A stretch of DNA of 64,000 nucleotides from Planctellipticum sp942493135 (GCA_942493135.1 OW818684.1:4712001-4776000); one strand, 5' to 3'. Shown: positions 37,040-45,720, counted from the stretch's first letter. Notes: generated from the sequence alone by a model not told the origin. Numbers and translations: made by a program.

Positions 37040-38728
37040 GTGCCCAAGGCCACGCTGCTTGTCATTCAAGGCGTCGAACAGGGGGCCCGCTATGAGCTGG
37101 GGGACCGGCCGTACGCGCTGGGGCGGGGGCTGCAGAACGAAATCCGGGTGCTCGATACCGAAGTTTCCCGGATTCACGCCTCGATTCACCGCGTCGGCGA
37201 CGGGTACGTTCTGACCGACCGGAACAGCTCCAACGGGAGTTTTGTGAACGGGTCGGCGATCCGCTCGCGACCGCTCGCCAACGGCGATCAGATTCAGATC
37301 GGCCGGACCGTGCTGCTGTTCAGCCAGGAAGGGGCCGCGGCGGCGCCGCCGAATCTGGACCGGGTGAGACTGCTGAATCAGCACGATCCGGCCGACCGCT
37401 CGAACATCGTCAGCAAGGTGTCGGACGATTCCAGCCGTCCGGGGGGGCTCGGGTCGGTGACGGCGGCGGCGCAGTCGGTGCTCAATCTGCGGGCGCTGTA
37501 TCAGATTGCCGAGGAGTCGGTCCGGCCGTCGGTTTCGCTGGAGCAGCTTCTGCAGCGGGTGCTGGACCTGACGATTGAAGCGGTGGGGGCCGACCGGGGC
37601 TGCGTGCTGCTGACGGACGCGTTCAACGGCGAAATCCGCCCGCAGGCGGTGAGCTATCGTCAGGCGGGGGAGCACGGTACCCGCATGCCGGTCTCGCGGA
37701 CGATCGTCGATTACGTCGTGCGGAGCCGGCAGGGCGTCCGCAGCACCGATGCGCAGCACGATACGCGGTTCGACGCCGGCAACAGCATCGTGCAATCGGG
37801 GATCCGCGAGGCGATGTGCGTGCCGCTGCAGGGGCGGTCGGAACTGATGGGGGTGATTTATGTGGATATCACCACTCCCGCCGATCGGGTGCTGATCGAA
37901 GGCCGGCAGGAGCGGTTCAGCGAGGACCAGCTCCGGCTGCTGGTGGCGATCGGGCGGCAGGCGGCTCTGGCGGTGGAGAACAACCGCTACCAGAACGCGA
38001 TTGTGAAAGCCGAGCGGCTGGCGGCGATGGGGCAGACGATCGCCACGCTAAGCCACCATATCAAGAACATCCTGCAGGGGGTTCGGGGCGGGAGCTACCT
38101 GATCGACCTGGGCTTAAAGGATCACAACGAGGATCTGGTCCGCAAGGGCTGGACGATCGTCGAAAAGAATCAGAACAAGATCTATCACCTGGTGATGGAC
38201 ATGCTGACGTTCAGCAAGGACCGGAAGCCGGCGCTCCAGCGGGCGCAATTGAACGATACGGTGCGGGAGATCGTCGAGCTGCTGCAGGTCCGGGCCGGCG
38301 AATCGCAAGTGGAACTTCACTGGGAGCCCGCGGGCGACCTCCCCGACAGCACGTTCGATCCCGAGGGGATTCACCGGGCGGTTCTCAACATTGTGATCAA
38401 TGCGATCGATGCGGTGGAGGGGGCCGATCACGCCACGGTCCGGATCGCGACGGGCTATGACCCGAACTCGGATTTTCTGTGGGTGCGAGTGACCGACAAC
38501 GGGCCGGGGATTCCCGAGGAACAGCGGCTGCGGATCTTCAACATCTTCGAATCGACGAAGGGGGCTCGGGGGACGGGACTGGGGCTGCCGGTGAGTCAGA
38601 AGATACTGCGGGAACACGGAGGAGAGATCACGGTCGAGAGCCGGCTCGGGGAAGGGACGACTTTCACGCTGACCTGGCCGCGCAACGACGACGATCACAG
38701 CCCGCTGAGCGGGAGGACGATGGCTTGA
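37040..38728 (+). CDS. FHA-GAF sensor histidine kinase
   Basis: About 562 residues. The GTG at 37040 has GGGGG five bases upstream. The FHA domain (1-95) has YALGRGLQNEIRV, SRIHASIHR and DRNSSNGSFVNGS. The GAF domain (about 165-315) includes GADRGCVLLTDAFNGEIRPQ. The HisKA His is H339 in TLSHHIKNILQGVRGG. The HATPase domain has VLNIVINAIDAVEG, DNGPGIPEEQRLR and GTGLGLPVSQKILREHGGEI. There is no receiver and no TM helix. It couples phosphothreonine recognition to a histidine kinase, a plausible bridge between Ser/Thr and His phosphorylation. No adjacent response regulator. Confidence 0.93.
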   Translation: MPKATLLVIQGVEQGARYELGDRPYALGRGLQNEIRVLDTEVSRIHASIHRVGDGYVLTDRNSSNGSFVNGSAIRSRPLANGDQIQIGRTVLLFSQEGAAAAPPNLDRVRLLNQHDPADRSNIVSKVSDDSSRPGGLGSVTAAAQSVLNLRALYQIAEESVRPSVSLEQLLQRVLDLTIEAVGADRGCVLLTDAFNGEIRPQAVSYRQAGEHGTRMPVSRTIVDYVVRSRQGVRSTDAQHDTRFDAGNSIVQSGIREAMCVPLQGRSELMGVIYVDITTPADRVLIEGRQERFSEDQLRLLVAIGRQAALAVENNRYQNAIVKAERLAAMGQTIATLSHHIKNILQGVRGGSYLIDLGLKDHNEDLVRKGWTIVEKNQNKIYHLVMDMLTFSKDRKPALQRAQLNDTVREIVELLQVRAGESQVELHWEPAGDLPDSTFDPEGIHRAVLNIVINAIDAVEGADHATVRIATGYDPNSDFLWVRVTDNGPGIPEEQRLRIFNIFESTKGARGTGLGLPVSQKILREHGGEITVESRLGEGTTFTLTWPRNDDDHSPLSGRTMA

Positions 38729-38732
38729 CGGG

Positions 38733-38753
38733 TAAGCACGAAATCCGAAACAG
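38733..38753. repeat. AAGCACGAAATCCGAAACA dispersed repeat
   Basis: AAGCACGAAATCCGAAACA lies five bases after the kinase stop codon. A longer relative (CGAAGCACGAAATGCGAAAT then CCGAAACAAA) is at 58057-58097, just before the DUF1501 gene. Both are intergenic. Confidence 0.6.
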
Positions 38754-38795
38754 GCGATGCTTGGCAGCCTGCCGGTCGTCAGAAGATCAGAAGAG

Positions 38796-38834
38796 AAGAT
38801 TTCACCGCGGAGGCGCGGAGGACGCGGAGTCGGA
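38796..38834. repeat. TTCACCGCGGAGGCGCGGAG repeat
   Basis: Near-identical to the unit at about 29230-29260 (CACCGCGGAGNCGCGGAGGA then CGCGGAGTC), in the same strand orientation. It lies between the FHA-GAF kinase and the enolase-like gene. Confidence 0.65.
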
Positions 38835-38900
38835 ACCTGAGAGGAGACGACCACGAATGACGGGGAGATCAAGGGTCGAGTGGTCAGGCAAGAACTTCTG

Positions 38901-38920
38901 TAAGACGGATGTCCGTCGTA
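38901..38920. repeat. Short palindrome TAAGACGGATGTCCGTCGTA
   Basis: 20-base near-palindrome (GACGGA/TCCGTC core), intergenic, about 55 bases before the enolase-like start. No function is assigned. Confidence 0.45.
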
Positions 38921-38975
38921 CGGCTCAAGAGGCGCGGAGCGTGTTCGCGGCACGCAGGACGGATGACGGCGGACG

Positions 38976-40361
38976 ATGCTGAAGATTACTCGGATTGATG
39001 CTCTCGAAGTGCTCGACAGTCGCGGGCGTCCGACGGTTGAAGCCTGTGTCGTCTGCGACGGCGAGTTCGAAGGCCGGGCGAGTGTGCCCAGTGGCGCCAG
39101 TACTGGGCGGAGCGAAGCCCACGAGCTGCGCGACGGCGGTCGTCGGTTGCGGGGACTTGGCGTCCGTGCGGCAGTGGGGCAGATTCGGACGGAGGTCAAT
39201 GCTGCTCTCAACGGGCTCGATGCGCTCGACCAGCAGGGGCTCGACTGGCGGCTCCGCGAGCTGGATGGGACGCCGGATAAGTCCCGACTGGGAGCGAACG
39301 CGATCCTGGCGGTCTCGCTGGCGACGGTCCGCGCCGCCGCTGCGGCCCTCAAGCAGTCGGTGGTTCAGCGACTGGCCGATCTCTGGTTGAAGTCGGCTCC
39401 GACGACGGTCCCGCGCGCGGCCGGCGGCCTGTTCGAACCCGACGTGCTGCCGCTGCCGATGGTCAACATGATTTCCGGCGGCGCTCATGCCGGCGGCAAC
39501 CTGGACCTGCAGGATTTTCTGCTGATTCCCGTGGGGGCGACGAGTTATTCGCAGGCTCTCGACCAGATTGTGGAGACCTATTTCGAACTGGGAAGCCTGC
39601 TGCAGATGCGGGACTACGAAGGAGTGCTGGTTGGAGATGAGGGAGGCTATGGCCCCCGGCTCCGCTCCAACGAAGAAGCGATCGAGCTGGTGACGATGGC
39701 GGCCGAACGCGCCGGGCTGCGACCGGGGCGGGATTTCATGCTGGGGCTCGATGTGGCGTCGACCCAGTTCTATCGCGACGGGAAGTACCATCTGCGGGAC
39801 GATCCGCAATCGCCCCGGACGTCCGAGGCCATGATCGAACTGCTGTCGAGCTGGGTTCGGCAGTATCCGATTCTCAGCATTGAAGACGGCCTGGCCGAAG
39901 ACGACTGGGAAGGCTGGTCGGCGCTGACGGCGGCGCTGGGCTCGCAGGTCCAGATCCTTGGGGACGACCTCTTTACGACCAACTGCGCGCGGCTGCGGGA
40001 AGGGATCGATCGCTCCGCCGCCAACAGCATTCTGATCAAGGTGAACCAGATCGGCACGCTGTCGGAGACGTTTGACGCGCTGATTCTGGCGTGGCAGAAC
40101 GGTTATACGCCGGTGATTTCGGCCCGGAGCGGCGAGACGGAAGACCCGTTCATCGCCGACTTGGCCACGGCAACCGGGGCCGGCCAGATCAAGATCGGCT
40201 CGGTGGCCCGCAGCGAGCGGCTGGCCAAGTACAACCAGCTACTGCGACTAGAGCGGATGCTCGGCGGTCGGGGACGATTTGCCGGGCCGGCTGCGTTTGC
40301 GCGGCGGAGGGCTCTGGCCCGCTGGCGATCCGACGGTTATTCGCCGCAGAGCGCAGACTGA
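38976..40361 (+). CDS. Divergent enolase homologue with altered active site
   Basis: 461 residues, slightly longer than standard enolase (about 430). The N-domain carries the Ser loop (VPSGASTGRSEA). The metal ligands are intact: D259 (GLDVAST), E303 (SIEDGL) and D330 (LGDDLF). The general base lysine K355 (ILIKVNQIG), K406 (GQIKIGS), E222 (VGDEGGY) and H171 (GGAHAGGN) are kept. But the E168 position of yeast enolase is D180 (LQDFLLIPVG), and the H373 position is A383 (ISARSGETED). It has extra loops near 140-158. It may be a paralogue with reduced or different activity. It lies 116 bases before an ornithine cyclodeaminase family gene. Confidence 0.85.
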   Translation: MLKITRIDALEVLDSRGRPTVEACVVCDGEFEGRASVPSGASTGRSEAHELRDGGRRLRGLGVRAAVGQIRTEVNAALNGLDALDQQGLDWRLRELDGTPDKSRLGANAILAVSLATVRAAAAALKQSVVQRLADLWLKSAPTTVPRAAGGLFEPDVLPLPMVNMISGGAHAGGNLDLQDFLLIPVGATSYSQALDQIVETYFELGSLLQMRDYEGVLVGDEGGYGPRLRSNEEAIELVTMAAERAGLRPGRDFMLGLDVASTQFYRDGKYHLRDDPQSPRTSEAMIELLSSWVRQYPILSIEDGLAEDDWEGWSALTAALGSQVQILGDDLFTTNCARLREGIDRSAANSILIKVNQIGTLSETFDALILAWQNGYTPVISARSGETEDPFIADLATATGAGQIKIGSVARSERLAKYNQLLRLERMLGGRGRFAGPAAFARRRALARWRSDGYSPQSAD

Positions 40362-40477
40362 GTCGACACGGCGAGGTCCACGGCTGCAGTCCAGACGACG
40401 AATTCCGCTCGATCGTCGGTCTTCCGCCGTGCTGGCTGGCGGGCTAAGCTGTGGGGCCATCCCCTCCGGAGACCGCG

Positions 40478-41434
40478 ATGACTGCAATTTACCTGACGGA
40501 AGACGATGTCGCCTGGCTGGCCGATATGGAGTCGGCGATCGAGTGCGTCGGCCAGGCGTTTCTGGCCCTCGGCGACGGTCGGGCGACGCATCAGCCGCGT
40601 CGGCGCGTCTCCGCGGCGGGGACCATGCTGCATTCCATGTCCGCCGCGGCCGAGTATCTCGGTTACGTCGGCTTCAAGGCCTATACGACGACCCGCACGT
40701 CCGCCCGCTTTCACGTGATGCTGTACGATGCTGAGAGCGGCGAGCCGGCGGCCCTGTTCGAAGCCAGTCAGCTCGGGCAGATCCGGACCGGGGCGGCGAG
40801 CGGCGTAGCCACGCGCTGCATGGCCCGGCCCGACGCTCGGGTGGTCGGGTGCTTCGGAACCGGTTTCCAGGCGAAGACGCAGCTCAAAGCGATGTGCTGC
40901 GTGCGCCGGATCGAGCGGATCGAAGTCTACGGTCGCGACGGCGACCGCCGGAAGGCCTTTGCGGAAGAGATGACCGAGTTCTGCGGCGTTCCCACCGTCG
41001 CCGTTCACAGCCCCGAAGAATGTGCGGCGGAGAAGGACATCATCGTCTGTGCGACGACGAGCAAGACGCCGGTGTTCGACGGTCGGGCCATCGATGAAGG
41101 GACGCATATCAACGCCGTCGGGAGCAACTGGCTGGGGAAGGCGGAGATCGATACGACGGTGATTCGCCGGGCGGACCATATCGCCTGCGACAGCGTGGAA
41201 GCGTGCCAGCTCGAAGCGGGCGATTTCGTGCCGGCGCTGGAGGCGGGGGTGCTGGAATGGAGCCGGGTGCATGAGTTGCACGACGTTCTCGCTGGCCGCG
41301 AGACCGGACGGGCGCATCCGCCGGATATCACGCTGTTCAAGTCGGTCGGGATTGCGCTGGAAGATGTGGCGCTGGCGGTCCGGCTGCTGCAGCGGGCGCG
41401 GGACGAGAAGGTTGGGCAGGCGTTGCCGTTTTGA
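40478..41434 (+). CDS. Ornithine cyclodeaminase/mu-crystallin family protein
   Basis: 318 residues; ATG 40478 with CGGAGA upstream. An NAD(P)-binding Rossmann fold has VVGCFGTGFQAKTQLKAM, and substrate-side motifs include ASQLGQIRTGAASGVATRCM. Conserved GTHINAVGSNWLGKAEID and ITLFKSVGIALEDVALA complete the family pattern. Family members are ornithine cyclodeaminase, alanine dehydrogenase, imine reductase or mu-crystallin; the substrate cannot be read from sequence. It is on the same strand as the enolase-like gene and may be co-transcribed. A GC-rich inverted repeat just after the stop probably terminates transcription. Confidence 0.9.
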   Translation: MTAIYLTEDDVAWLADMESAIECVGQAFLALGDGRATHQPRRRVSAAGTMLHSMSAAAEYLGYVGFKAYTTTRTSARFHVMLYDAESGEPAALFEASQLGQIRTGAASGVATRCMARPDARVVGCFGTGFQAKTQLKAMCCVRRIERIEVYGRDGDRRKAFAEEMTEFCGVPTVAVHSPEECAAEKDIIVCATTSKTPVFDGRAIDEGTHINAVGSNWLGKAEIDTTVIRRADHIACDSVEACQLEAGDFVPALEAGVLEWSRVHELHDVLAGRETGRAHPPDITLFKSVGIALEDVALAVRLLQRARDEKVGQALPF

Positions 41435-41445
41435 AGGGGTTCCAC

Positions 41446-41514
41446 GTAGGGCAGGCTCCTGCCTGCCGCACTGTGCCGTCAGATCGGAAACCGGCAGGCG
41501 GGAGCCTGCCCTAC
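41446..41514. repeat. Inverted repeat GTAGGGCAGGCTCC-type, shared 3' end
   Basis: The arms (41446-41468 and 41492-41514) pair at 22 of 23 positions: GTAGGGCAGGCTCCTGCCTG and its mate. The loop is 23 bases. It lies between two convergent genes, and the sigma-factor stop codon (TAG, 41513-41511) is the TAG inside the right arm. It is a bidirectional terminator candidate. Confidence 0.85.
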
Positions 41515-42143
41515 TCGGCGTTGAGCTGCTGCCAGTCGACGTCGCGCAAGCGGGCGGCCGTGGCGGCGGCTTTGAGCTTCTGCACGACGAACGACTTGTG
41601 ATTGGCGACGGCCTGTTCGCTGATCGACAGGGATCGGGCGACTTCCTGGTTCGACTGGCCGCGGACGAACAGCAGTTCGGCGCACATCAGGCGTTCGAAC
41701 TCTCCCCGGCTGATCCAGCTCTGGACGAGCTGCTTCAGGCATTCTCCGAGAACGCGTTCCTCGACGGTCTTGCGTTCGGCGCTGCGGACCAGACTCGAAG
41801 CCCGCCGATGCGGACCGGCGGGGTCGATGCCGCTGCTGGAATCGGAGGAGGCGAGCGTCAGCCAGGGGCGTCGCCCGCGCCGCCGGAGCTGATCGGTCAG
41901 CTTGTGGGCGGCGATCGAGAACAGAAACGATTCGAGGGGCGTCGCATCTCGGTAGTTCGGCAGGGCCAGCAGAAAGCCGAGGAACGTCTCCTGGACGACG
42001 TCTTCCGCGGCGGCCCGGTCTCCCAGTCGCTGCTCGGCGAAGGCGAGCAGTCGGCCCTGGTAGGCGGCGATCAGCCGTTCCCAGGCGTCGGGCCGACGGG
42101 CGCGGACCTCCTGCAGCAGCGTTTCGTCATCGACGGGAGCCAT
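41511..42143 (-). CDS. ECF-type RNA polymerase sigma factor
   Basis: About 210 residues; ATG 42143 has GAGGTCGC upstream. Region 2 is DAWERLIAAYQGRLLAFAEQ then EDVVQETFLGFLLAL and FLFSIAAHKLTDQLRRR. Region 4 has the helix-turn-helix SNQEVARSLSISEQAVANHK. There is no region 3, as expected for ECF factors. It follows a Ser/Thr kinase and a multi-TM protein gene with gaps of 3 and 28 bases. In planctomycetes ECF factors are often linked to Ser/Thr kinases instead of a classic anti-sigma, so control by phosphorylation is inferred. Its stop codon lies in an inverted repeat. Confidence 0.9.
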   Translation of the reverse strand: MAPVDDETLLQEVRARRPDAWERLIAAYQGRLLAFAEQRLGDRAAAEDVVQETFLGFLLALPNYRDATPLESFLFSIAAHKLTDQLRRRGRRPWLTLASSDSSSGIDPAGPHRRASSLVRSAERKTVEERVLGECLKQLVQSWISRGEFERLMCAELLFVRGQSNQEVARSLSISEQAVANHKSFVVQKLKAAATAARLRDVDWQQLNAE

Positions 42144-42171
42144 GCGACCTCGACCGCGCAAACATCAATTC

Positions 42172-43608
42172 TCAGGCGGTCATCAGGCTCGCAGGGAGGT
42201 CCGGAGAAGTCAATTGACGCGACTGGATGAGCGCCAGATAGCAGCCGACGACCAGTGTGGCGAGCGCCAATCCCCAGACGCCGACGAGCAGACGGCCGCG
42301 GGAGATTTCGTGCCGGATGGACGGCAGGAAGTTATCGCGGGTCTGGTCGTCGAACTGGACTTCCCACCAGACGCGCTGCATGGGGGCCGCGAAGGTCCCG
42401 AAGTCCTTTTCCTCGGTCTGAGTGTGCTGGTTGGTGACTACCAGCGTTCGCAGCGTGTCGCCGGAGACGTCTGCCAACGTCGCCCGACGCGCCAGCGGCA
42501 CGTGCTGCCGCAGGTCGTCGCGGACGAGGTTCGACGTTTCCGCGAGCAGTTCCCGTTCGGCCTCGGCCACCGACGTATAGAGCCGGCTGGCGAGGATCCG
42601 TCGCTGGCGGGAGCCGGAGTGGACTTCGGGGGCCTGGATCCATGCGGGCAGGCTGTCGTCGGTCTTCGAGCGATCCACGGTCGGCGCGGGGAGACGTTCC
42701 TTGCCGATCATTGAGGCCTGCCGCACCTGCTCGGCGGCGGAGGGGATGCCCAGGACCGTGGTCCCGATGGCGTCGACGGCTTCCTGCGGGGTGGCCTGCA
42801 GGGCGACGAGACTGCCGCCCCAGACCGCGGCCGCCGGCACGATGGCCAGCGCCAGTCCGTTGAGGCCGAGCTGCCAGGCGGAGACGGTGCTCGTCGATGG
42901 GGCGAACGAACTGGCGGTCTCGCTGCGTCTGTTCGCGGGGCGAAGTGCGCGGAACAGGATTGCTCCCGCACCGGCCACGACCAGCGGTACAATCACGATG
43001 CCTGCGAACAACACGAGTCTGGCCCAGGTCGGGCTGCCCGTGGGCGAACCGTTCGCGGACCGGACGGGGATCGCGACGAACCACATCGCGGCCGCGGCGG
43101 CGAACAGCAGCAAGAATCCTACGCCGAGCATTGGCCCCCAATGGCTTCGGACCGGACCGACGGATCTCGCTCGTGCTGACAGGGCGGCAACAAAGCCGAG
43201 GATCAGGACCAGACCCATTCCTGCGATCAGAACGACGGGCATCAACACCACGCCCGAATCCACGGTGATCTGCACTGGCAGAGGCGGCGCCGGCTGCCAG
43301 GCGATCGGGAGGACGGGAGCTTTAGGCGCCGGGACAGCCATTTGTGGCATGCGACGAACTTCGGTTGCGGGCGTCGCGACTTCGGCCCTGGGAAGCCCCT
43401 CCCATCGAGCGGCAAACAGCAGAAAAAACAGCAGCACTAACCCGACGGCCGTGCCTGCGCCGAGCCCCAGACCCACCAGCCAGCCGCCGAAGTTACGGCC
43501 GCCGGGTTGCGAAGACGGCCGCAACAGTGCGGTGAGAATCAGGCCGCCAGCCAGCAGGAGACCGACCAGCAGCAGACCCAGGAACAGCAGACCCCAAACG
43601 GCGATCAT
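42172..43608 (-). CDS. Multi-helix membrane protein, unknown function
   Basis: 478 residues. TM helices lie at about 3-28, 42-68, 117-142, 155-178, 193-218, 243-265 and 450-472. A soluble, extracytoplasmic-looking domain sits at about 290-440 (LPAWIQAPEVHSGSRQRRIL, LVVTNQHTQTEEKDFGTFAA, VWWEVQFDDQTRDNFLPSIR). No family was recognised. It is the middle gene of the kinase/membrane/sigma operon: three bases after the kinase gene and 28 bases before the sigma gene. It could be the sensor or anti-sigma-like part of the unit. Confidence 0.7.
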   Translation of the reverse strand: MIAVWGLLFLGLLLVGLLLAGGLILTALLRPSSQPGGRNFGGWLVGLGLGAGTAVGLVLLFFLLFAARWEGLPRAEVATPATEVRRMPQMAVPAPKAPVLPIAWQPAPPLPVQITVDSGVVLMPVVLIAGMGLVLILGFVAALSARARSVGPVRSHWGPMLGVGFLLLFAAAAAMWFVAIPVRSANGSPTGSPTWARLVLFAGIVIVPLVVAGAGAILFRALRPANRRSETASSFAPSTSTVSAWQLGLNGLALAIVPAAAVWGGSLVALQATPQEAVDAIGTTVLGIPSAAEQVRQASMIGKERLPAPTVDRSKTDDSLPAWIQAPEVHSGSRQRRILASRLYTSVAEAERELLAETSNLVRDDLRQHVPLARRATLADVSGDTLRTLVVTNQHTQTEEKDFGTFAAPMQRVWWEVQFDDQTRDNFLPSIRHEISRGRLLVGVWGLALATLVVGCYLALIQSRQLTSPDLPASLMTA

Positions 43609-43611
43609 CAG

Positions 43612-45477
43612 TTAACCCTCCAGCGTCTGCGTGGACCGGAGCTGCGATGGACCCCAGAACCGCAGCGAAGCCAGTTGCACGGTCGCCGACAGCGTCACAC
43701 CCCAGGCGGCCAGAAACTCCGGCGGGAAGGAGAGGACCTGCCCGATCACGAACGCCAGAATGCCGGTCCAGATCAGCGGCCCGACGCGGAAGCCGGAGGT
43801 GCGGCTGGGATCGGTCAGCGTCAGCCAGCCTCCCCACCATGCCAGGAGCATGAAACAGGCTGTGTAAGAAGCCGCCGTCGGCTGGCCGCCGAGCATCTGA
43901 CGAAGTGGAATCGAACCGATGTATGAGATCCCGTGTCGGTTGACCTGATTGTCGGTGAAGTCAAACAGCAAAGTCTGGTCGAGCTGCCAGGCGATTCCGC
44001 CCAGCAGGGCGCCGACCGCCAGGAATAACCACCGGCGTTCGGCGATCTTCCAGCCCCGTGAACGGGCGAACTGAGCCGTTGTCGTCAACAGCCACGCGCC
44101 CAGGATCGTCACGCCGACGAACAGGCCGAGGCCTTCGGGCGTCGGCGTCAGCGGCGTGCCATGCAGTAGGTGAATGCCCCAGTTCGCGGCGCTGCAGACG
44201 GCAAGGCCGCCGACGGCGGCGATCAGCCAGGTATAAGCCGACTGGCCGGGAGCCATTGGAATCGGGGCCGTTTTGGAATTGCGACGCCGGGCCGCTGCCG
44301 CCATGGGGGGCGGAGTCGACTTTGACACGGGCCGATGGATCGGGATCGCCGATGCCGGTCGCGTCAGTCGCAGCACCAGCAAGATCGCTCCCACGGTCAG
44401 GCCGGCTTTGAAGAATCCTGGCAGGGCGTGCGGAGCCCAGAGGGTGACCATGACGAATGCGAACGCAACCCACGGCGCCCACGATTTCCAGGGAGCGGCG
44501 TGGTCGCTGGCGGTTGCGCGAACAAATTCGGCCGCGAAGCGCGCTGTTGCCGCATCTGGCTGCGATGGATCGGGAGGGCGCGTGAATCGCTCGGGTCGGG
44601 GCCGGGGCGTCTCCGGCAGAAACGCACTTTCCGGCAACACGTGCGAGCCGTGCAGCGCGGCTTTGAGTTCGTCCAGGAGGACGGCGGGGGTTCGCGTCCG
44701 CTTCGCCGGATCCTTCTGCAACGCCCGTCCCAGGACCGGCCGCAGCGCCAGCGGCAGGCGTTCGAGGTCCGGAGCGGCCGACAGATGCTTCATCAGAACT
44801 TCGCCGGTCGTTTCACCCTCGAACGGGACGCGCCCGGTTAGCATTTCGTAGAGGATGATCCCCAGGCTGTAGACGTCGACCTGCGTCCCGTACTGGCCGT
44901 GGGCGACTTCCGGGGCCATGTAGTAAACGGTGCCGATGCTCTCCGTGTACTGACCGCCGCGGGGGCCTTCGAGCCGGCGTGAGAGGCCGACGTCGCCGAC
45001 CTTCACGACGCCGTGCTCGCGATAGATATTGGCGGGCTTGAGATCGCGGTGGACGATGCCGTGTTCGTGGAGGAAGGCGACGCCGGCGACGATTCCCGCG
45101 AGCCAGGATTCGACTTCGCCGATCGGCAGCCCGTTCGGAAACGCGGTCAGGACGTCTTCGAGGCTGCTGCCGCTGACGTACTCCATGACCACCCAGGAGC
45201 GGCCGGCCCCGTCGACTTTCACGTCAAACAGATTGACCAGGTTCGCATGCTTCAGGTTGAGGCACTGCGTAATCCCTCGCAGTTCTTTCTCAGACTGGTC
45301 GGCGAAAATCAGCTTGAGCGCCACCTCTTTGCCCGCGTCCGTGATGGCGAAATAGACCTCGCCGAAACCGCCGCGGCAGATGGCCCGGCGGATCGTGTAT
45401 CCAGGCAACGGTCGTGAATCGGGCTCGCAGGTGAACTTCATGGATCCCGTCCGGCGGGGTGCAGCGTGAACGCTCAT
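43612..45477 (-). CDS. Membrane-anchored Ser/Thr protein kinase (PknB type)
   Basis: 621 residues. The kinase domain spans about 27-290: the Gly loop AICRGGFGEVYF, K55 (EVALKL), the catalytic loop HRDLKPANI with D145, and APE 188-190. The DFG motif is DVG (D162-V163-G164). A Pro-rich linker (PRPRPERFTRPPDPS) follows, then several TM helices from about 335 on (WAPWVAFAFVMVTLW, ILLVLRLTRPAS and more). This is the first gene of an operon with a membrane protein and an ECF sigma factor. The kinase probably phosphorylates these or other targets. A start at residue 13 (45441) is also possible. Confidence 0.92.
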   Translation of the reverse strand: MSVHAAPRRTGSMKFTCEPDSRPLPGYTIRRAICRGGFGEVYFAITDAGKEVALKLIFADQSEKELRGITQCLNLKHANLVNLFDVKVDGAGRSWVVMEYVSGSSLEDVLTAFPNGLPIGEVESWLAGIVAGVAFLHEHGIVHRDLKPANIYREHGVVKVGDVGLSRRLEGPRGGQYTESIGTVYYMAPEVAHGQYGTQVDVYSLGIILYEMLTGRVPFEGETTGEVLMKHLSAAPDLERLPLALRPVLGRALQKDPAKRTRTPAVLLDELKAALHGSHVLPESAFLPETPRPRPERFTRPPDPSQPDAATARFAAEFVRATASDHAAPWKSWAPWVAFAFVMVTLWAPHALPGFFKAGLTVGAILLVLRLTRPASAIPIHRPVSKSTPPPMAAAARRRNSKTAPIPMAPGQSAYTWLIAAVGGLAVCSAANWGIHLLHGTPLTPTPEGLGLFVGVTILGAWLLTTTAQFARSRGWKIAERRWLFLAVGALLGGIAWQLDQTLLFDFTDNQVNRHGISYIGSIPLRQMLGGQPTAASYTACFMLLAWWGGWLTLTDPSRTSGFRVGPLIWTGILAFVIGQVLSFPPEFLAAWGVTLSATVQLASLRFWGPSQLRSTQTLEG

Positions 45478-45553
45478 GTCAGCGGTCCCCGTTGGTGCAG
45501 ATCGTTCGACAGATTGGCGAACGGACGACAGATATCAGTGTATCAGGTGTTCC

Positions 45554-45639
45554 GGGTGGCACGCCCTGAGTCTTCGAAGGGCGTGGTCTTCAATCGTGAC
45601 AAGACACGCCCATCGCAAAGCCTCTGGGACGTGCCACCC
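45554..45639. repeat. GGGTGGCACG palindromic element, copy 1
   Basis: An 86-base element bounded by GGGTGGCACG and CGTGCCACCC, containing CTGAGTCTTCGAAGGGCGTG and ACGCCCATCGCAAAGCCTCT. Its two halves pair imperfectly. A second copy, in inverse orientation, lies 160 bases away (45801-45881). Confidence 0.85.
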
Positions 45640-45693
45640 CGCGGGAAATCCCCACGTTTACAACGCATCCGCCGTTCCTTCGGATCAGCAAAA

Positions 45694-45720
45694 CTGCCGG
45701 AGCAAGCCTTGCTCCGGCAG
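45694..45720. repeat. 13-bp perfect hairpin CTGCCGGAGCAAG
   Basis: CTGCCGGAGCAAG, one base, then CTTGCTCCGGCAG. It lies midway between the two GGGTGGCACG elements. There is no T-run, so its role is unclear. Confidence 0.75.
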
